A program made the translations under genes and the position numbers. A stretch of DNA of 36,764 bases from an uncultured Clostridia bacterium (GTDB lineage: Bacteria > Bacillota > Clostridia > Christensenellales > Aristaeellaceae), in assembly GCA_937886445.1 (NCBI GenBank), contig CALGBY010000087.1:1-36764 (forward strand), written 5' to 3'. Within the stretch, counting starts at the first letter, position 1. Every line of letters begins with the position of its first letter. The notes under the pieces are model-generated. The model searched no databases, was not told the origin of the DNA, and worked only from the letters and a program-made list of their open reading frames with translations. This document shows positions 1 to 8,884 of this stretch, piece after piece.

Positions 1-592
1 GGATGCGGATCACATCGCGGATCTCGCTGTCGCGGCCGATCACGGGGTCCAGCTTGTTTTTCTTGGCCAGCTCCACCAGATCACTGCCGTATTTTGCCAG
101 CGCGTCATAGGTATCCTCCGGGCTGTCTCCCGTCACACGGGCGCTGCCGCGCACCTCTCCCAACGCCTTCATGAAGCGTTCCTTTTCGATCCCGTGTCTG
201 CGCAGGAGCGGGGAGACCGTTTCGTCCGCCGTGTCCATCAGCGCCATAAAGAGATGCTCTACACTGATGTATTCATCCTTCATGCTTTCGGCTGCCTTCA
301 TCGCGGCAGTCAGGCATTTCTGAGCCGGAGCGGAGGCGTACAGGCGCTCTCCGGAGCCGGAGGAAAAATGTACCTTGGGAAGACGGTCCAGCGCCTGCAG
401 GCAGTCTGCGCGCAGGGCGGACGCGTGAGCGCCGCATTTTTCAAGCAGCTGGGAGATCAGCCCGTCGCTGTTTTCAAGCAGACCTGAAAGCAGATGTACC
501 TGCTCCAGCTGCTGGTTGCCCCGTTCCAGTGCCGCGTTCTGCGCGTCACGCAGGGCTTCCTGGGCTTTCTGGGTATATTGGTTTACAGACAA
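1..592 (-). CDS. clpB: ATP-dependent chaperone ClpB, N-terminal part (runs off the left edge)
   Basis: ClpB is a hexameric AAA+ disaggregase that works with DnaK to rescue aggregated protein in the cytosol. The visible part is the Clp N-domain (two Clp_N repeats: NQYTQKAQEALRDAQ near the start, then EHLFMALMDT) and the entry to the first AAA module (KNKLDPVIGRD just before the edge); Walker A lies outside the window. A GGAGG overlaps an ATG at 599-601 with no spacing, so the in-frame TTG at 590-592 (9-nt spacing, giving MSVNQYTQ) is the better start. Upstream are a good promoter and a CtsR-type box, as expected for a Firmicute heat-shock gene. ClpC is less likely because the N-domain opening is ClpB-like, but the discriminating middle domain is not visible. 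Confidence 0.93.
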   Translation of the reverse strand, partial: MSVNQYTQKAQEALRDAQNAALERGNQQLEQVHLLSGLLENSDGLISQLLEKCGAHASALRADCLQALDRLPKVHFSSGSGERLYASAPAQKCLTAAMKAAESMKDEYISVEHLFMALMDTADETVSPLLRRHGIEKERFMKALGEVRGSARVTGDSPEDTYDALAKYGSDLVELAKKNKLDPVIGRDSEIRDVIRI

Positions 593-696
593 TTCTATCA
601 TCCTCCTTACAGGAAGGTACAGGACGGTCTCCTCTTTTTTTCGGGAGATCGTCGTAAAGTGTTGTACCGGACAGGGCTCCGGGTCACGGTCAAAAG

Positions 697-713
697 TCTG
701 ACTAACTTTGACC
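697..713 (-). promoter_or_regulatory. CtsR-type heat-shock operator of clpB
   Basis: On the minus strand GGTCAAA (713-707), a 3-nt spacer and AGTCAGA (703-697) match the CtsR tandem heptad (RGTCAAA-N3-RGTCAAA) with one mismatch in the second heptad. A further GGTCAAA in opposite orientation lies at 688-694. The box sits just downstream of the clpB -10, where repressor binding would block transcription. Family knowledge: CtsR represses clp genes in Firmicutes; the assignment here is by motif only. Confidence 0.75.
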
Positions 714-722
714 TACGAATAT

Positions 723-750
723 ATTGTACAGCATTCCGGCAGGATGTCAA
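723..750 (-). promoter_or_regulatory. Sigma-A promoter of clpB
   Basis: TTGACA (750-745), a 16-nt spacer and TACAAT (728-723) on the minus strand, followed directly by the CtsR-type box. It lies about 130 nt upstream of the clpB start. Confidence 0.8.
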
Positions 751-824
751 GCTTTTTTTGTAATTTCCTTTCACGGTTTCGTCTTCCCGGCTGTCTGACG
801 GACAAACCGCGCTCCGGCAGGAGC

Positions 825-863
825 AAACAAAAAGGATACCGCGACGGAAGGTTCGCGGTATCC
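825..863 (-). terminator. Intrinsic terminator of the maltodextrin-type operon
   Basis: A perfect 10-bp stem (834-843 with 854-863) with a 10-nt loop is followed on the minus strand by TTTTTGTT. It lies 23 nt after the stop codon of the last permease gene. Confidence 0.9.
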
Positions 864-885
864 GCATTTGCAGCTTATGTATCAT

Positions 886-1725
886 TCAGCCCTTTACGCC
901 GCCGGCGGTAAGCCCCTGTACGAAAAATTTCTGGCACAGGATAAAAATGAGCACGACCGGAATGAGGGTGAGCACGGACATCGCGAACACATACCCCCAC
1001 TGCGTGAACTGATGCTGGCCGAAAAAGCCGGCGATGGCGATGGGCAGGGTGCGCATATCGTTATCGTTGATCACGGTATTGGCCCAGGGATATTCCTCCC
1101 ATGCGGTAAGAAAATTGAATATGCTTACGGATGCGATCGCGGGAGCGGCGAGGGGGACGGCGATCCTGTTATATACGCACAGTACATCGGCACCGTCTAT
1201 CCAGGTGGCTTCCATGATCTCCTCCGGGATATTCTCCATAAAGCCCTTGATCATGAATGTGGAAAAGGGGATCACCCAGGCAACATAGAAGGGGATCAGC
1301 CCCCACAGCCTGCCGGTGAGATGCAGCTTTGTAGCCAGTTCAAACTGGGGCACGATCATCGTGGTGCCGGGAATGATCATTGTGAGGATGATCAGGCCGA
1401 AGATTAGCTTATGCAGCCTGTTTTTGAATTTGCCGATCACGAAAGCCATTGCCGAGGAAACAAAGGCCGCGAGAACGACCGTGGAAAGCGATACGATGAC
1501 GGAATTGAGAAAATTGAGGTAGAACTTGCTCTGGTTGAGGATATAGACATAGTTTTCCGTTGTGAGTGCCTCCGGCTTCGGGAAGAAACGCGGCGGATAC
1601 TCATACAGCGCGCCGTTCGGGCGCAGGGAAGTGGAGATCATGTAGATCATGGGCAGGGTAAAAATGACGCTGCCCAGCAGCAGAAGAAAATAGCGAAGAA
1701 GCTTGCCGCGTACCGTATACTTCAT
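886..1725 (-). CDS. Carbohydrate ABC transporter permease, MalG type
   Basis: Inner-membrane permease subunit (279 aa) of a CUT1-type sugar importer. It has about six hydrophobic segments, beginning with a helix at residues 11-31. The cytoplasmic EAA loop that docks the ATPase reads EATWIDGADVL...IAVPLAAPAI in the second half, the binding-protein-dependent permease signature. The start has GGAGG 7 nt upstream. It is the last gene of a minus-strand operon, 12 nt after the MalF-type permease, and is followed by a strong terminator. No ATPase gene is nearby, so the system probably uses a shared MsmX-like ATPase (inference). Substrate is inferred as maltodextrin-like from the GH13 enzyme in the operon. 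Confidence 0.92.
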   Translation of the reverse strand: MKYTVRGKLLRYFLLLLGSVIFTLPMIYMISTSLRPNGALYEYPPRFFPKPEALTTENYVYILNQSKFYLNFLNSVIVSLSTVVLAAFVSSAMAFVIGKFKNRLHKLIFGLIILTMIIPGTTMIVPQFELATKLHLTGRLWGLIPFYVAWVIPFSTFMIKGFMENIPEEIMEATWIDGADVLCVYNRIAVPLAAPAIASVSIFNFLTAWEEYPWANTVINDNDMRTLPIAIAGFFGQHQFTQWGYVFAMSVLTLIPVVLIFILCQKFFVQGLTAGGVKG

Positions 1726-1737
1726 TTTCCTGCCTCC

Positions 1738-2622
1738 TTACCGGTCTTTATCGCGCATGGCGCGGAACTGCAGGATGGCCAGCAGCCCCAGCGTGAGCGC
1801 CATGACAAAGCTGAGCGCCGCCGCGTAGCCGAATTTGCCCGTGGAGAATGCCTTGTAGTACATATAGGTGAGCAGGGTATCCGTCTGGTGAGCGGGCTTT
1901 CCGCCTGTGATCATCTTGACCGAGGTGAAAACATTGAAACCGCCGATCGTGAGCTCGATCAGTGCAAAGAGGATGGTGCCTCTGATGCCGGGCAGCGTGA
2001 CATGGATCAGCTTTTTCCATGCTCCGCAGCCGTCCATATCCGCCGCCTCGTACAATTCGCGCGGTACCTGCTGCAGCGCGGCGAGGAAGATGACCATGTT
2101 CCAGCCGATGCCCTTCCAGATTCCCAGGATCATGGCTACGGTCATGCCGCCCCATCGGCTGTCCAGCCAGCGCACATTGGAGGTGGTGATGCCCAGCGTT
2201 TTCCACAGGAAGTAGTTGAGCAGGCCTTCCGTATTGAATACATAGCGGAATACCAGCGAGGCGATCACCCAGCTGGTGACCACCGGCAGGTAATTGATGA
2301 CGCGGAAGGTGACGGAAAAACGTTTGATACCGTTGAGCAGGATGGCGGTGAACAGCCCCAGGATCATCTGCCCGGGTACGGTGACCAGGGTGTATACGAT
2401 GCTGTTGACGAATACCGTCCAAAAGGTCTCATCGCCGAAAACGGCCCTGTAGTTATCAAGGCCTGCAAAGGGCTGCTCCAGCATGGATGAAAAGCTGATA
2501 TCGCACAGGCTCATCCAGAACAGGCGCACAATGGGATACACGGTAAACAGGCCGAACACGGCCAGACCCGGCAGCAGCAGAAGAGCAAGCTGGGCCTTTA
2601 TACCGCGGGATCTGGTGATCAT
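1738..2622 (-). CDS. Carbohydrate ABC transporter permease, MalF type
   Basis: Partner permease (294 aa) of the sugar importer. It begins with a short charged N-terminus and a first membrane helix (LALLLLPGLAVFGLFTVYPI). The EAA loop reads YEAADMDGCGAWKKLIHVTLPGI, the expected EAA-x3-G-x9-I-x-LP pattern. The start has GGAGG 8 nt upstream. It lies between the solute-binding protein gene and the MalG-type gene, and is separated from the binding-protein gene by a stem-loop likely to lower permease expression relative to the binding protein. Confidence 0.92.
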   Translation of the reverse strand: MITRSRGIKAQLALLLLPGLAVFGLFTVYPIVRLFWMSLCDISFSSMLEQPFAGLDNYRAVFGDETFWTVFVNSIVYTLVTVPGQMILGLFTAILLNGIKRFSVTFRVINYLPVVTSWVIASLVFRYVFNTEGLLNYFLWKTLGITTSNVRWLDSRWGGMTVAMILGIWKGIGWNMVIFLAALQQVPRELYEAADMDGCGAWKKLIHVTLPGIRGTILFALIELTIGGFNVFTSVKMITGGKPAHQTDTLLTYMYYKAFSTGKFGYAAALSFVMALTLGLLAILQFRAMRDKDR

Positions 2623-2637
2623 ACGTTTTTCCTCCCG

Positions 2638-2679
2638 AAAAAGCGCGGGGCGGCGGTCCCGAAGGAGCGCCGTCCCGCG
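2638..2679 (-). terminator. Intercistronic stem-loop after the solute-binding protein gene
   Basis: Arms 2644-2655 and 2668-2679 pair over 12 positions with one mismatch and are followed on the minus strand by TTTTT. It lies between the binding-protein stop and the SD of the first permease gene. Hairpins here are common in sugar ABC operons, either as leaky terminators or mRNA stabilisers, and raise the binding protein:permease ratio. Which role applies is not visible. Confidence 0.7.
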
Positions 2680-2685
2680 AGTGAG

Positions 2686-3927
2686 TTACTTGAGCAGTGC
2701 GTCCCATTCCGCGGCCAGCTGATCCATCGCTTCCTGAGCGGTGAGCTCGCCTTCCACGACCTTGGTCATGGCTACGGTGAGGGAGTTGTCCATTTCGGTC
2801 CAGGCGGCAACGGTAGGACGGGCCTTGGCGGTCTGGATCGCGGCGATGAAGGGCGCGTAATCGGCGTTCTTCACGGTGTCGCTTTCAAGCGCGGCCTTGT
2901 TGACGGGGATCTGTCCGCACTTGGCCATTTCAGTCTCGGCAAATTCGCCGGTCATGAACTGCATGAATTTCCAGGCGGCTTCCCTGTTGGCGGTGTTGAA
3001 CATCGCGATGTCCTCGCCGCCCAGTACGGAGATGCTTCCGCCCTCGCCGGCGGGCATCATGGCAGTACCGTAGGCTACATCGGGATAGGCACCGGCGAGC
3101 TCAGCGCTCTTCCAGGGGCCTTCCAGCATCATGGCATAGCGGCCGGTGCCGAAACCGTCGGTCATGGGGATATCGCCGGAGTTGAAGCCGGTGATCGCGC
3201 CTTCTTTGACGAGAGCGGCAAAGGTTTCAACGGCCTTCACGGTGGCGGGGCTGTTGATGTAGCCGGTGGCAACGGTCTGGGCTTCATCGGTGAGAGAACC
3301 GCCGAAGGTCCAGATGAAGGGGCAGATGTTCCAGCCGGCCAGAGCGGGCTCGTTCCAGCCCCACACCTGCTGGCCGTTGGCGTTTTCGCCGCTCAGCTTG
3401 CGAACGGCTTCGATCCAATCCTCCACAGTGGCGGGAACGGCAACGCCGGCGGCTTCCAGCATGGCGGTGTTATAGAATACGATCTTGCTGTTGGTGTTCA
3501 GCGCCAGCGCGTAATTGTGGCCGCCGATCACGGTGGTGGACATGGCGCTGTCCAGCAGCTTGCCGCTTACCTCGGCAAAATCGGCCATCTCGGTGTCAAG
3601 CGCCACCAGGATGCCCATCTCTTCAAATTCGGGCAGCCAGGCGATGTCGCAGCGGGCTACATCGGGCAGCTGGTTGGACTGGGCGGAGATGAGCACCTTG
3701 TCATGCAGCTCGGCCCATTCGTGAGACACGGCGTTCACCTTGATGCCGGGGTTCTCCGCCTCGAAGGCGGGAATGATCACGTTCATCAATGTCTCGTTCT
3801 CAGCAGACTGCGCGGAATAGTGATGCCAGAAGTTGATGGTGACGGTCTCATCCGCTACGGCGGGGCATACGCTGATGAGCAGCATGCAGGCCATGAGCAC
3901 GGAGAGGATCTTTGCGATCTTGGACAT
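2686..3927 (-). CDS. Extracellular solute-binding protein of a sugar ABC transporter
   Basis: A 413-aa family-1 (MalE-like) solute-binding protein that captures oligosaccharide outside the membrane and delivers it to the two permeases encoded downstream. A signal peptide covers about residues 1-25 with an AVA cleavage site. A Cys precedes this, but ISVC is a poor lipobox, so lipidation is uncertain. The mature protein starts with the typical VTINFWHHYS and includes the late LEGPWKSAE and YGTAMMPAGEGG regions of the family. GGAGG lies 8 nt before ATG. The gene follows the GH13 gene by 13 nt. Highest expression in the operon is expected because of the downstream hairpin. Confidence 0.92.
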   Translation of the reverse strand: MSKIAKILSVLMACMLLISVCPAVADETVTINFWHHYSAQSAENETLMNVIIPAFEAENPGIKVNAVSHEWAELHDKVLISAQSNQLPDVARCDIAWLPEFEEMGILVALDTEMADFAEVSGKLLDSAMSTTVIGGHNYALALNTNSKIVFYNTAMLEAAGVAVPATVEDWIEAVRKLSGENANGQQVWGWNEPALAGWNICPFIWTFGGSLTDEAQTVATGYINSPATVKAVETFAALVKEGAITGFNSGDIPMTDGFGTGRYAMMLEGPWKSAELAGAYPDVAYGTAMMPAGEGGSISVLGGEDIAMFNTANREAAWKFMQFMTGEFAETEMAKCGQIPVNKAALESDTVKNADYAPFIAAIQTAKARPTVAAWTEMDNSLTVAMTKVVEGELTAQEAMDQLAAEWDALLK

Positions 3928-3940
3928 GTTTCTTTCCTCC

Positions 3941-5689
3941 TTAAGGATTTGTTATGATCTTAACGGAGAGGGGCGGAACGTCGACAGATCCCGCCGTCCC
4001 CGCGAAGTCCGTTGTGTGGGAGCGGCTGTCGCTGTTGAATACAGCCAGCACCCGGTCGTTTTCATATACGCGTTCAAAGGCAAACATATGCTCATTGTCA
4101 TTTGCTTCCAGTATCCGGAAGGAGCCGGTGCGTACCGCGATATGCGCTTTGCGTATCCCGGTCAGCTGCTTTATGTATTCCGTCAGCCCGGTATCCGGGG
4201 TATCCCAGTTCATGCCGCCGCGGCAGCCGGGGTCATTATCGCCGGTCATTCCGGCCTCATCTCCGTAATATACGGAGGGGGCGCCGATAAACATCATCTG
4301 GAAAGCGGCCGCCATGCGCAGCTTTTCCTTACTTTCGCCGCACAGGGTAAGAAAACGGGGGGTATCATGGCTGCCGAGCAGGTTGAACATCGCGTGATTC
4401 ACCGCGTCCGGGTAACGCATCAGCATGTTGTACAGGCGGCAGGCAAGGCCGGTCTCGTTCAGCGTTCCGGCTGCGAAATAGGCGGTCATGCAATCACGGA
4501 AAAGGTAATTCATCGCGGTGTCCGTGCCGCCGGGAGCGGTCAGCAGGGAAGCGTCTCCCCAGGTTTCTCCCAGAAGGAGCGCCTGCGGGAATTCCTTTTT
4601 TACCTCTTCGGCCCAGTAGGAAAGCGCGTGCCGGTCCAATTCATCTGCCACATCCAGCCGCCAGCCGTCTATGCCGGCCGTGCGCAGCCAGTAAAGCAGC
4701 ACTTCCTTCACATACGCCCTTACCCCCGGGCAGGAGCCGTTGAGGCGCGGCATATAGGGGTAATCGCCCACGCATTCATAGCAATCCGCGCTGATGGCGC
4801 GCTTTTCGCCGAGCGGGTAGAACCAATCCGCGAAGGCGCTTTTATCGCCTTTTTCCAGCCAGTCCGCAAAGGGGGCAAAATGAATGCCTGTGTGGTTGAA
4901 AACACCGTCCAGGATCACACGCAGGCCCGCTTTATGCGCCGCGGATACCAGCGCGTTCAGTTCCTCCTTGGTGCCGAACATGGGGTCCACCTCAAAGTAA
5001 TCCGTTGTGGCGTACTTGTGATTGAAATCGCCCCTGAAGATGGGGTTCAGGTAAATACAGTCCGCTCCCAGTTCCTTGATGTAGGGCAGCTTTTCGTGTA
5101 TGCCCTTCAGTGTGCCTCCCAGATAGTTATCACGGGTGGGCGCGGCGTTCCACGCGTCCAGCCTTTCGGTGCCGTCCAGCGTGGTCTCCCGGTGCGTGTC
5201 CTTCCGGAAACGCTCGGGAAAGATCTGGTAATATACCGCGCCCGCGGCCCAATCCGGCACACGGAGCAGATCTGTGGGGTTGATCTGAAGCACTTCAAAA
5301 CAGCCGCCGTCCGGCAGGGAGGACAGGTACGGGCTGTCCGCGGCACGGTTTACCGAAAACAGATCCTCATCTGTATCCGTTTCCGAAAGCCCCCGGGCGT
5401 CCAGCCGGAAGCAGCGCCCCTGCCGGTCCCGGATGAAAAAGCAGTATTTGATGTAGTGCGCCGTTTCGGGAAAGCAGATCTGCGTATGCCACTGGGAAAG
5501 CTCCGCGTCGGAATAGCGCACGCTCATATCGGCAAGATACCGGATCTCCGGCGTGCTGCGCTTCCACCACAGCATGCGGCAGAGGCTCAGGTCCTCCTTC
5601 GCGGCTTCCAGAAGGAATATCGCGCGGTCACGTGCAAGCGGTTGCACAAAGGGGTAAAAAGAACGGTGCCTTATGGCGGTCCGGATCAT
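3941..5689 (-). CDS. GH13 alpha-amylase family enzyme, neopullulanase/cyclomaltodextrinase type
   Basis: A 582-aa glycoside hydrolase family 13 enzyme expected to hydrolyse imported maltodextrins, cyclodextrins or pullulan fragments in the cytosol; no signal peptide is present. An N-terminal beta-sandwich (CBM34-like, about 1-140) precedes the TIM barrel, which starts near WAAGAVYYQIFPERF. All four GH13 motifs are present: region I LDGVFNHTG (about 260-268), region II GWRLDVADE (nucleophile D346), region III LLGETWG (acid E375) and region IV SHDT (D442). The N-domain plus VFNHTG and DVADE fits the GH13_20 type rather than secreted amylases. It is encoded between the LacI-type regulator (34-nt gap) and the binding protein. 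Confidence 0.93.
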   Translation of the reverse strand: MIRTAIRHRSFYPFVQPLARDRAIFLLEAAKEDLSLCRMLWWKRSTPEIRYLADMSVRYSDAELSQWHTQICFPETAHYIKYCFFIRDRQGRCFRLDARGLSETDTDEDLFSVNRAADSPYLSSLPDGGCFEVLQINPTDLLRVPDWAAGAVYYQIFPERFRKDTHRETTLDGTERLDAWNAAPTRDNYLGGTLKGIHEKLPYIKELGADCIYLNPIFRGDFNHKYATTDYFEVDPMFGTKEELNALVSAAHKAGLRVILDGVFNHTGIHFAPFADWLEKGDKSAFADWFYPLGEKRAISADCYECVGDYPYMPRLNGSCPGVRAYVKEVLLYWLRTAGIDGWRLDVADELDRHALSYWAEEVKKEFPQALLLGETWGDASLLTAPGGTDTAMNYLFRDCMTAYFAAGTLNETGLACRLYNMLMRYPDAVNHAMFNLLGSHDTPRFLTLCGESKEKLRMAAAFQMMFIGAPSVYYGDEAGMTGDNDPGCRGGMNWDTPDTGLTEYIKQLTGIRKAHIAVRTGSFRILEANDNEHMFAFERVYENDRVLAVFNSDSRSHTTDFAGTAGSVDVPPLSVKIITNP

Positions 5690-5723
5690 TTGATTTACTT
5701 CCTTTCGGTGCTTTTTCGGGTAT

Positions 5724-6701
5724 TTATGTAGAGCTTCTTTCGATCAGCGCGGTGGAAAGCATGATCTGCTGGCTGCCGGCGCTGCCGCTGATGCGGCTGA
5801 AAAGCAGCTCCGCGCTCTGGCGGCCGAGCATGGCCGTATCGATATCCACACAGGTGAGAGGCGGATCGGTAAATTCCGCCAGAGGGTAGTTATCAAAGGC
5901 GACGGTCCTGATCTGACCGGGAACGGAAAGCCCCAGCCTCGCGCAGGCGCGCAGCAGACCGAACGCGGACATATTGTCGTTGCAGATGAAGCCATCCGGC
6001 CGCTCCTTTTCGGAAAGCACCGAAAACGCGGTTTTTTCGGCGTCCTCGGGGGTGCCGTCGGTGGCATAGACGGGAGCGTTTTCTCCAAGCGTTTTTTTCG
6101 CGCCGTTCACGCGGCGCTTGGTGAAGCCGTGGCGTTTATCCCCGCCGAGATAGGCGATCCTTTTGCAGCCCCGCTGCAGCAGATGCTCGGCCGCAAGAGC
6201 GGCGCCCTGTTCGTTGTTGTTATCCACCCAGCATGTGGAGGCAGCCAACTGGTCCGGCATGCCCAGTACCACATAGGGAAAATCACCGATCAGGGAGAGA
6301 AGCGCGGGCTTTACCGTGGAGGGCGGCAGGATGAGCCCGTCCACCTTGTGCTCCTTTACCAGGCTTTCCACCGTGGCTCCGCGGGATCTCGCGCCGTTCG
6401 CGATGATCACATGATAGCCGCGGCTCTGGGCCGTCTGCTCGATGGCAAAAAGGCTGCGGCTGAAAAATACATTGCTGAAGGCGTCCGCGTCCTGCGCGTC
6501 CACCACCACGCCGATGGCGCCGCTCAGGCCGCTGGCAAGGCTGCGCGCGAGAGAATTGGGATGATAATCCAGTGCAGCCATCGCGGCATGCACCTTTTCC
6601 TTTGTTTCGGGGGAGATCGCGGCCTTGCCGCTGATCACGCGGGAAACGGTGGAAGGATTGACTCCCGCCAGCTTTGCCACATCGTGAATGGTGACAGCCA
6701 T
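5724..6701 (-). CDS. LacI-family transcriptional regulator of the maltodextrin-type operon
   Basis: A 325-aa DNA-binding sugar sensor. The N-terminal HTH reads TIHDVAKLAGVNPSTVSRVI, with the hinge helix near HPNSLARSLASG, followed by a periplasmic-binding-like effector domain. Two adjacent ATGs exist (6702-6704 and 6699-6701). The second has better spacing (7 nt) from GAGGGGG and starts exactly at the family N-terminus, so it is chosen; longer upstream starts lie in the promoter/operator and are rejected. It is the first gene of the operon, with a palindromic LacI-family operator at the expected transcription start, implying autoregulation and control of the GH13 and transporter genes. Confidence 0.93.
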   Translation of the reverse strand: MAVTIHDVAKLAGVNPSTVSRVISGKAAISPETKEKVHAAMAALDYHPNSLARSLASGLSGAIGVVVDAQDADAFSNVFFSRSLFAIEQTAQSRGYHVIIANGARSRGATVESLVKEHKVDGLILPPSTVKPALLSLIGDFPYVVLGMPDQLAASTCWVDNNNEQGAALAAEHLLQRGCKRIAYLGGDKRHGFTKRRVNGAKKTLGENAPVYATDGTPEDAEKTAFSVLSEKERPDGFICNDNMSAFGLLRACARLGLSVPGQIRTVAFDNYPLAEFTDPPLTCVDIDTAMLGRQSAELLFSRISGSAGSQQIMLSTALIERSST

Positions 6702-6726
6702 CATTTGTCCCCCTCTCAAGACTATA

Positions 6727-6740
6727 TGCAACCGATTGCA
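6727..6740 (-). promoter_or_regulatory. LacI-family operator
   Basis: A 14-bp near-perfect palindrome, TGCAACCGATTGCA on the plus strand, has the central CG and TTGCA arms typical of LacI/GalR-family sites. It starts 5 nt downstream of the -10, overlapping the probable transcription start, so binding would block the operon promoter. The adjacent regulator is the obvious ligand. Confidence 0.85.
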
Positions 6741-6745
6741 CATAA

Positions 6746-6774
6746 AGTATATATCCGTTCTCATACGGTGTCAA
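6746..6774 (-). promoter_or_regulatory. Promoter of the lacI-type/GH13/transporter operon
   Basis: TTGACA (6774-6769), a 17-nt spacer and TATACT (6751-6746) form a near-consensus sigma-A promoter. No other good promoter was seen in the operon, so all five genes are probably transcribed from here. Confidence 0.88.
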
Positions 6775-6793
6775 GCGGAAAATACGAAAATAT

Positions 6794-6833
6794 CAAAAAT
6801 TCCCGTGCAGCCGGTGTGCACCGGCTGCACGGG
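6794..6833 (-). terminator. Intrinsic terminator of the beta-helix gene
   Basis: A perfect 13-bp stem (6802-6814 with 6821-6833), a 6-nt loop and then AATTTTTGA on the minus strand, 12 nt after the stop codon. It also separates this gene from the operon promoter that follows. Confidence 0.92.
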
Positions 6834-6845
6834 AAGGAGAGCGGA

Positions 6846-8843
6846 TTACCGGATGAGAGGACCTGCCACCGGATGCTCCGGGCGCTTTCTGCCCCGGTAG
6901 TCGGTGTCGAAAATGATATCCTCACCGTCCGGTGTTTCAAAGCGCTGCTCGGGCTCAAAGGCCATCCCCAGCGTATCCGAGGAGATCATTTCTCCTTCGG
7001 GCAGATATTGCAGATAATCGGTATCCAAACGGTACTCACCGTCTTTTTCGATCAGCTCCAGCTTTACCGTATGCTCCGTATCCACGGTGCCGTTCACTTC
7101 TTTGTCACAGGGCTTCGCGCCGTTGAAGAACACATTGCCGCCGGTCCAGACAGGGAGGGGCATATAGTAGCGGTCCCGGCTTTCCGCGGCGCCTTCACCG
7201 CAGTAGCCGTCAAAGCAGTGCTTCCATTCCTCCTCCGTCATATAGCCGGAATAGGGAGCGGTGCCGGCATACAGGTTATCATCCTCCCACTCGTTCTGAG
7301 CGTAATCCCGTGTGATCTCCCAAAGCCCCTCGCGGATGGGACGCTGGATGAACACATTGTTGTAGAAGCGCACATCTCCGTGCAGGATGGACATAAAGCC
7401 GGTGATGGCTATGCCGTGCGGCACATGGATGGGCGTATAGCGGGTGGAATCGTACTTCACGGTGCCGTTCTTCACGCCGCGGCCTACCGCGCACACAGAA
7501 CCGCCGATCAGGTTATGCACAAAGGCGACGCCCTGTGTGGGCAGCTTGACGGCGCGTTCGGACAGGAGGATGTTGTTATCCACCAGGCAGGGTCCGTGGG
7601 CGATCTCGATGAACAGATCCTCGCCCAGGCCGAGGCCTTCCCGGTTTTCCTTTTTGAGCAGATGATCGTAGGGCATGCAGTTGTCATGGAAAAGGTTGCC
7701 CGTCACGCGGGTGCCCTGGTTTTCCCAGTCCAGCCAGATGCCTCTGGTGCAGTGGTGGAAATGGTTGCCGCGGATGGTGACATCAATGGCGGCGTGGAAT
7801 TTGATGCCGCCGATCTCGGCTCCGGCCAGGTTGCGTTTGTTGTTGATATGATGGATATGGCAGTTTTCCACCGTGGAAAATACGCAGCCGAGGTTGCCCA
7901 CGATGCCGGTCTGACCGCAGTCGTGGATATCGCAGCGGCGTATGATATGAGAGCCCACGGTCTCCCTGCTCCAGCCGTCCAGCTGAGCGATCAGCGCGCA
8001 GTCGCGCTGGGTCTGCGCCCCGTCCTTATATTTCATGTGGCTCCACTTGTTGTCGTTGCCCTGCTGGCGGTATTTGCCAAGAGAAATGCCGCAGCATTTG
8101 GCATGGGAGATCTCGCAGTCCTCGATCACCCAGCCCTTGGACCAGTGCGGGCCGATCATGCCGTCCTGCAGCGCGGTGGGCGGCGCCCACTGGGTGGCGG
8201 CCTTGCTGATCCTGAAGCCGGATACCGTGATGTAGTTCACATGCTCCTGCTCGGGCCAGAAGCAATGCGGGCGCACGGTGATCTCGGTGTTTTCCTTATT
8301 GGGGTTTGCGCCCTGAAAGTTTGCGTAGATTACGGTTTCATCCGTATCGGCGTTCTGGCAGGTGTACCAGGTGTGCTTTGAAAAATCCCTGTCCCAGGAG
8401 GCGTCGGAGTATTCGGGGGAGAACACCTTTTCCTGTTCCGGCTGCTCGTAAAGGGATTTTCCGTTGAGAAATACCTCGCCGGTGTGCGCCGGGATGCCCT
8501 GGTTGAGCCAGTCGCCCCATACAAGGGTGGTATAGGGGTTGTATTTACCGAAAAAGCTGTTTTTGACCGTCAGCTTCCATACATCCCCGTTTACCTGCTC
8601 CCAGGTGTCAAAGCGCTCGGCGCCGGTGATCTCCGCTTTGCCGGTCTCTTCGGCGCGGTACACGATCGGCGCGCTTTTCGTGCCTGCAAACACGGGGCTT
8701 ACCTCTTCACGGTATACGCCGGGGGCTACCAGCACGGTATCGCCGGGCATGGCCGCCTTTGCGGCAGTGGATATAAAGCGGTAGGGGTTTTCCTTGCTTC
8801 CGTCCCCGTCAGAAGGCGCGGTGCAGTTTACATATCTGATCAT
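6846..8843 (-). CDS. Right-handed parallel beta-helix protein, possible carbohydrate-active enzyme
   Basis: A 665-aa protein. The N-terminus (YVNCTAPSDGDGSKENPYRFISTAAKAAMPGDTV split over residues 4-37, then VLVAPGVYRE) is the DUF1565/pectate-lyase-like entry to a right-handed beta-helix. Repeated helix rungs with N-H-H turns follow (IRRCDIHDCGQTGIVG, VENCHIHHINN, IRGNHFHHCTRGIWL). Such folds include polysaccharide lyases and glycosidases. No family-specific catalytic set could be assigned and no signal peptide is evident, so it may act in the cytosol on imported sugars. GGAGG lies 6 nt before ATG. It has its own promoter and terminator, and sits beside the maltodextrin-type operon without sharing its operator. 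Confidence 0.85.
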   Translation of the reverse strand: MIRYVNCTAPSDGDGSKENPYRFISTAAKAAMPGDTVLVAPGVYREEVSPVFAGTKSAPIVYRAEETGKAEITGAERFDTWEQVNGDVWKLTVKNSFFGKYNPYTTLVWGDWLNQGIPAHTGEVFLNGKSLYEQPEQEKVFSPEYSDASWDRDFSKHTWYTCQNADTDETVIYANFQGANPNKENTEITVRPHCFWPEQEHVNYITVSGFRISKAATQWAPPTALQDGMIGPHWSKGWVIEDCEISHAKCCGISLGKYRQQGNDNKWSHMKYKDGAQTQRDCALIAQLDGWSRETVGSHIIRRCDIHDCGQTGIVGNLGCVFSTVENCHIHHINNKRNLAGAEIGGIKFHAAIDVTIRGNHFHHCTRGIWLDWENQGTRVTGNLFHDNCMPYDHLLKKENREGLGLGEDLFIEIAHGPCLVDNNILLSERAVKLPTQGVAFVHNLIGGSVCAVGRGVKNGTVKYDSTRYTPIHVPHGIAITGFMSILHGDVRFYNNVFIQRPIREGLWEITRDYAQNEWEDDNLYAGTAPYSGYMTEEEWKHCFDGYCGEGAAESRDRYYMPLPVWTGGNVFFNGAKPCDKEVNGTVDTEHTVKLELIEKDGEYRLDTDYLQYLPEGEMISSDTLGMAFEPEQRFETPDGEDIIFDTDYRGRKRPEHPVAGPLIR

Positions 8844-8884
8844 ATTTGTCCTCCGGTGGTTTATGTGTGTATTTGCCTGTATCT

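Noticed and set aside
3833..5731. 632-codon plus-strand frame opposite the GH13 gene
   Set aside because: Antisense to a gene with all four GH13 motifs; no domain of its own.
6129..8381. 750-codon plus-strand frame across the lacI-type and beta-helix genes
   Set aside because: It runs antisense through two well-supported genes, a promoter, an operator and a terminator.
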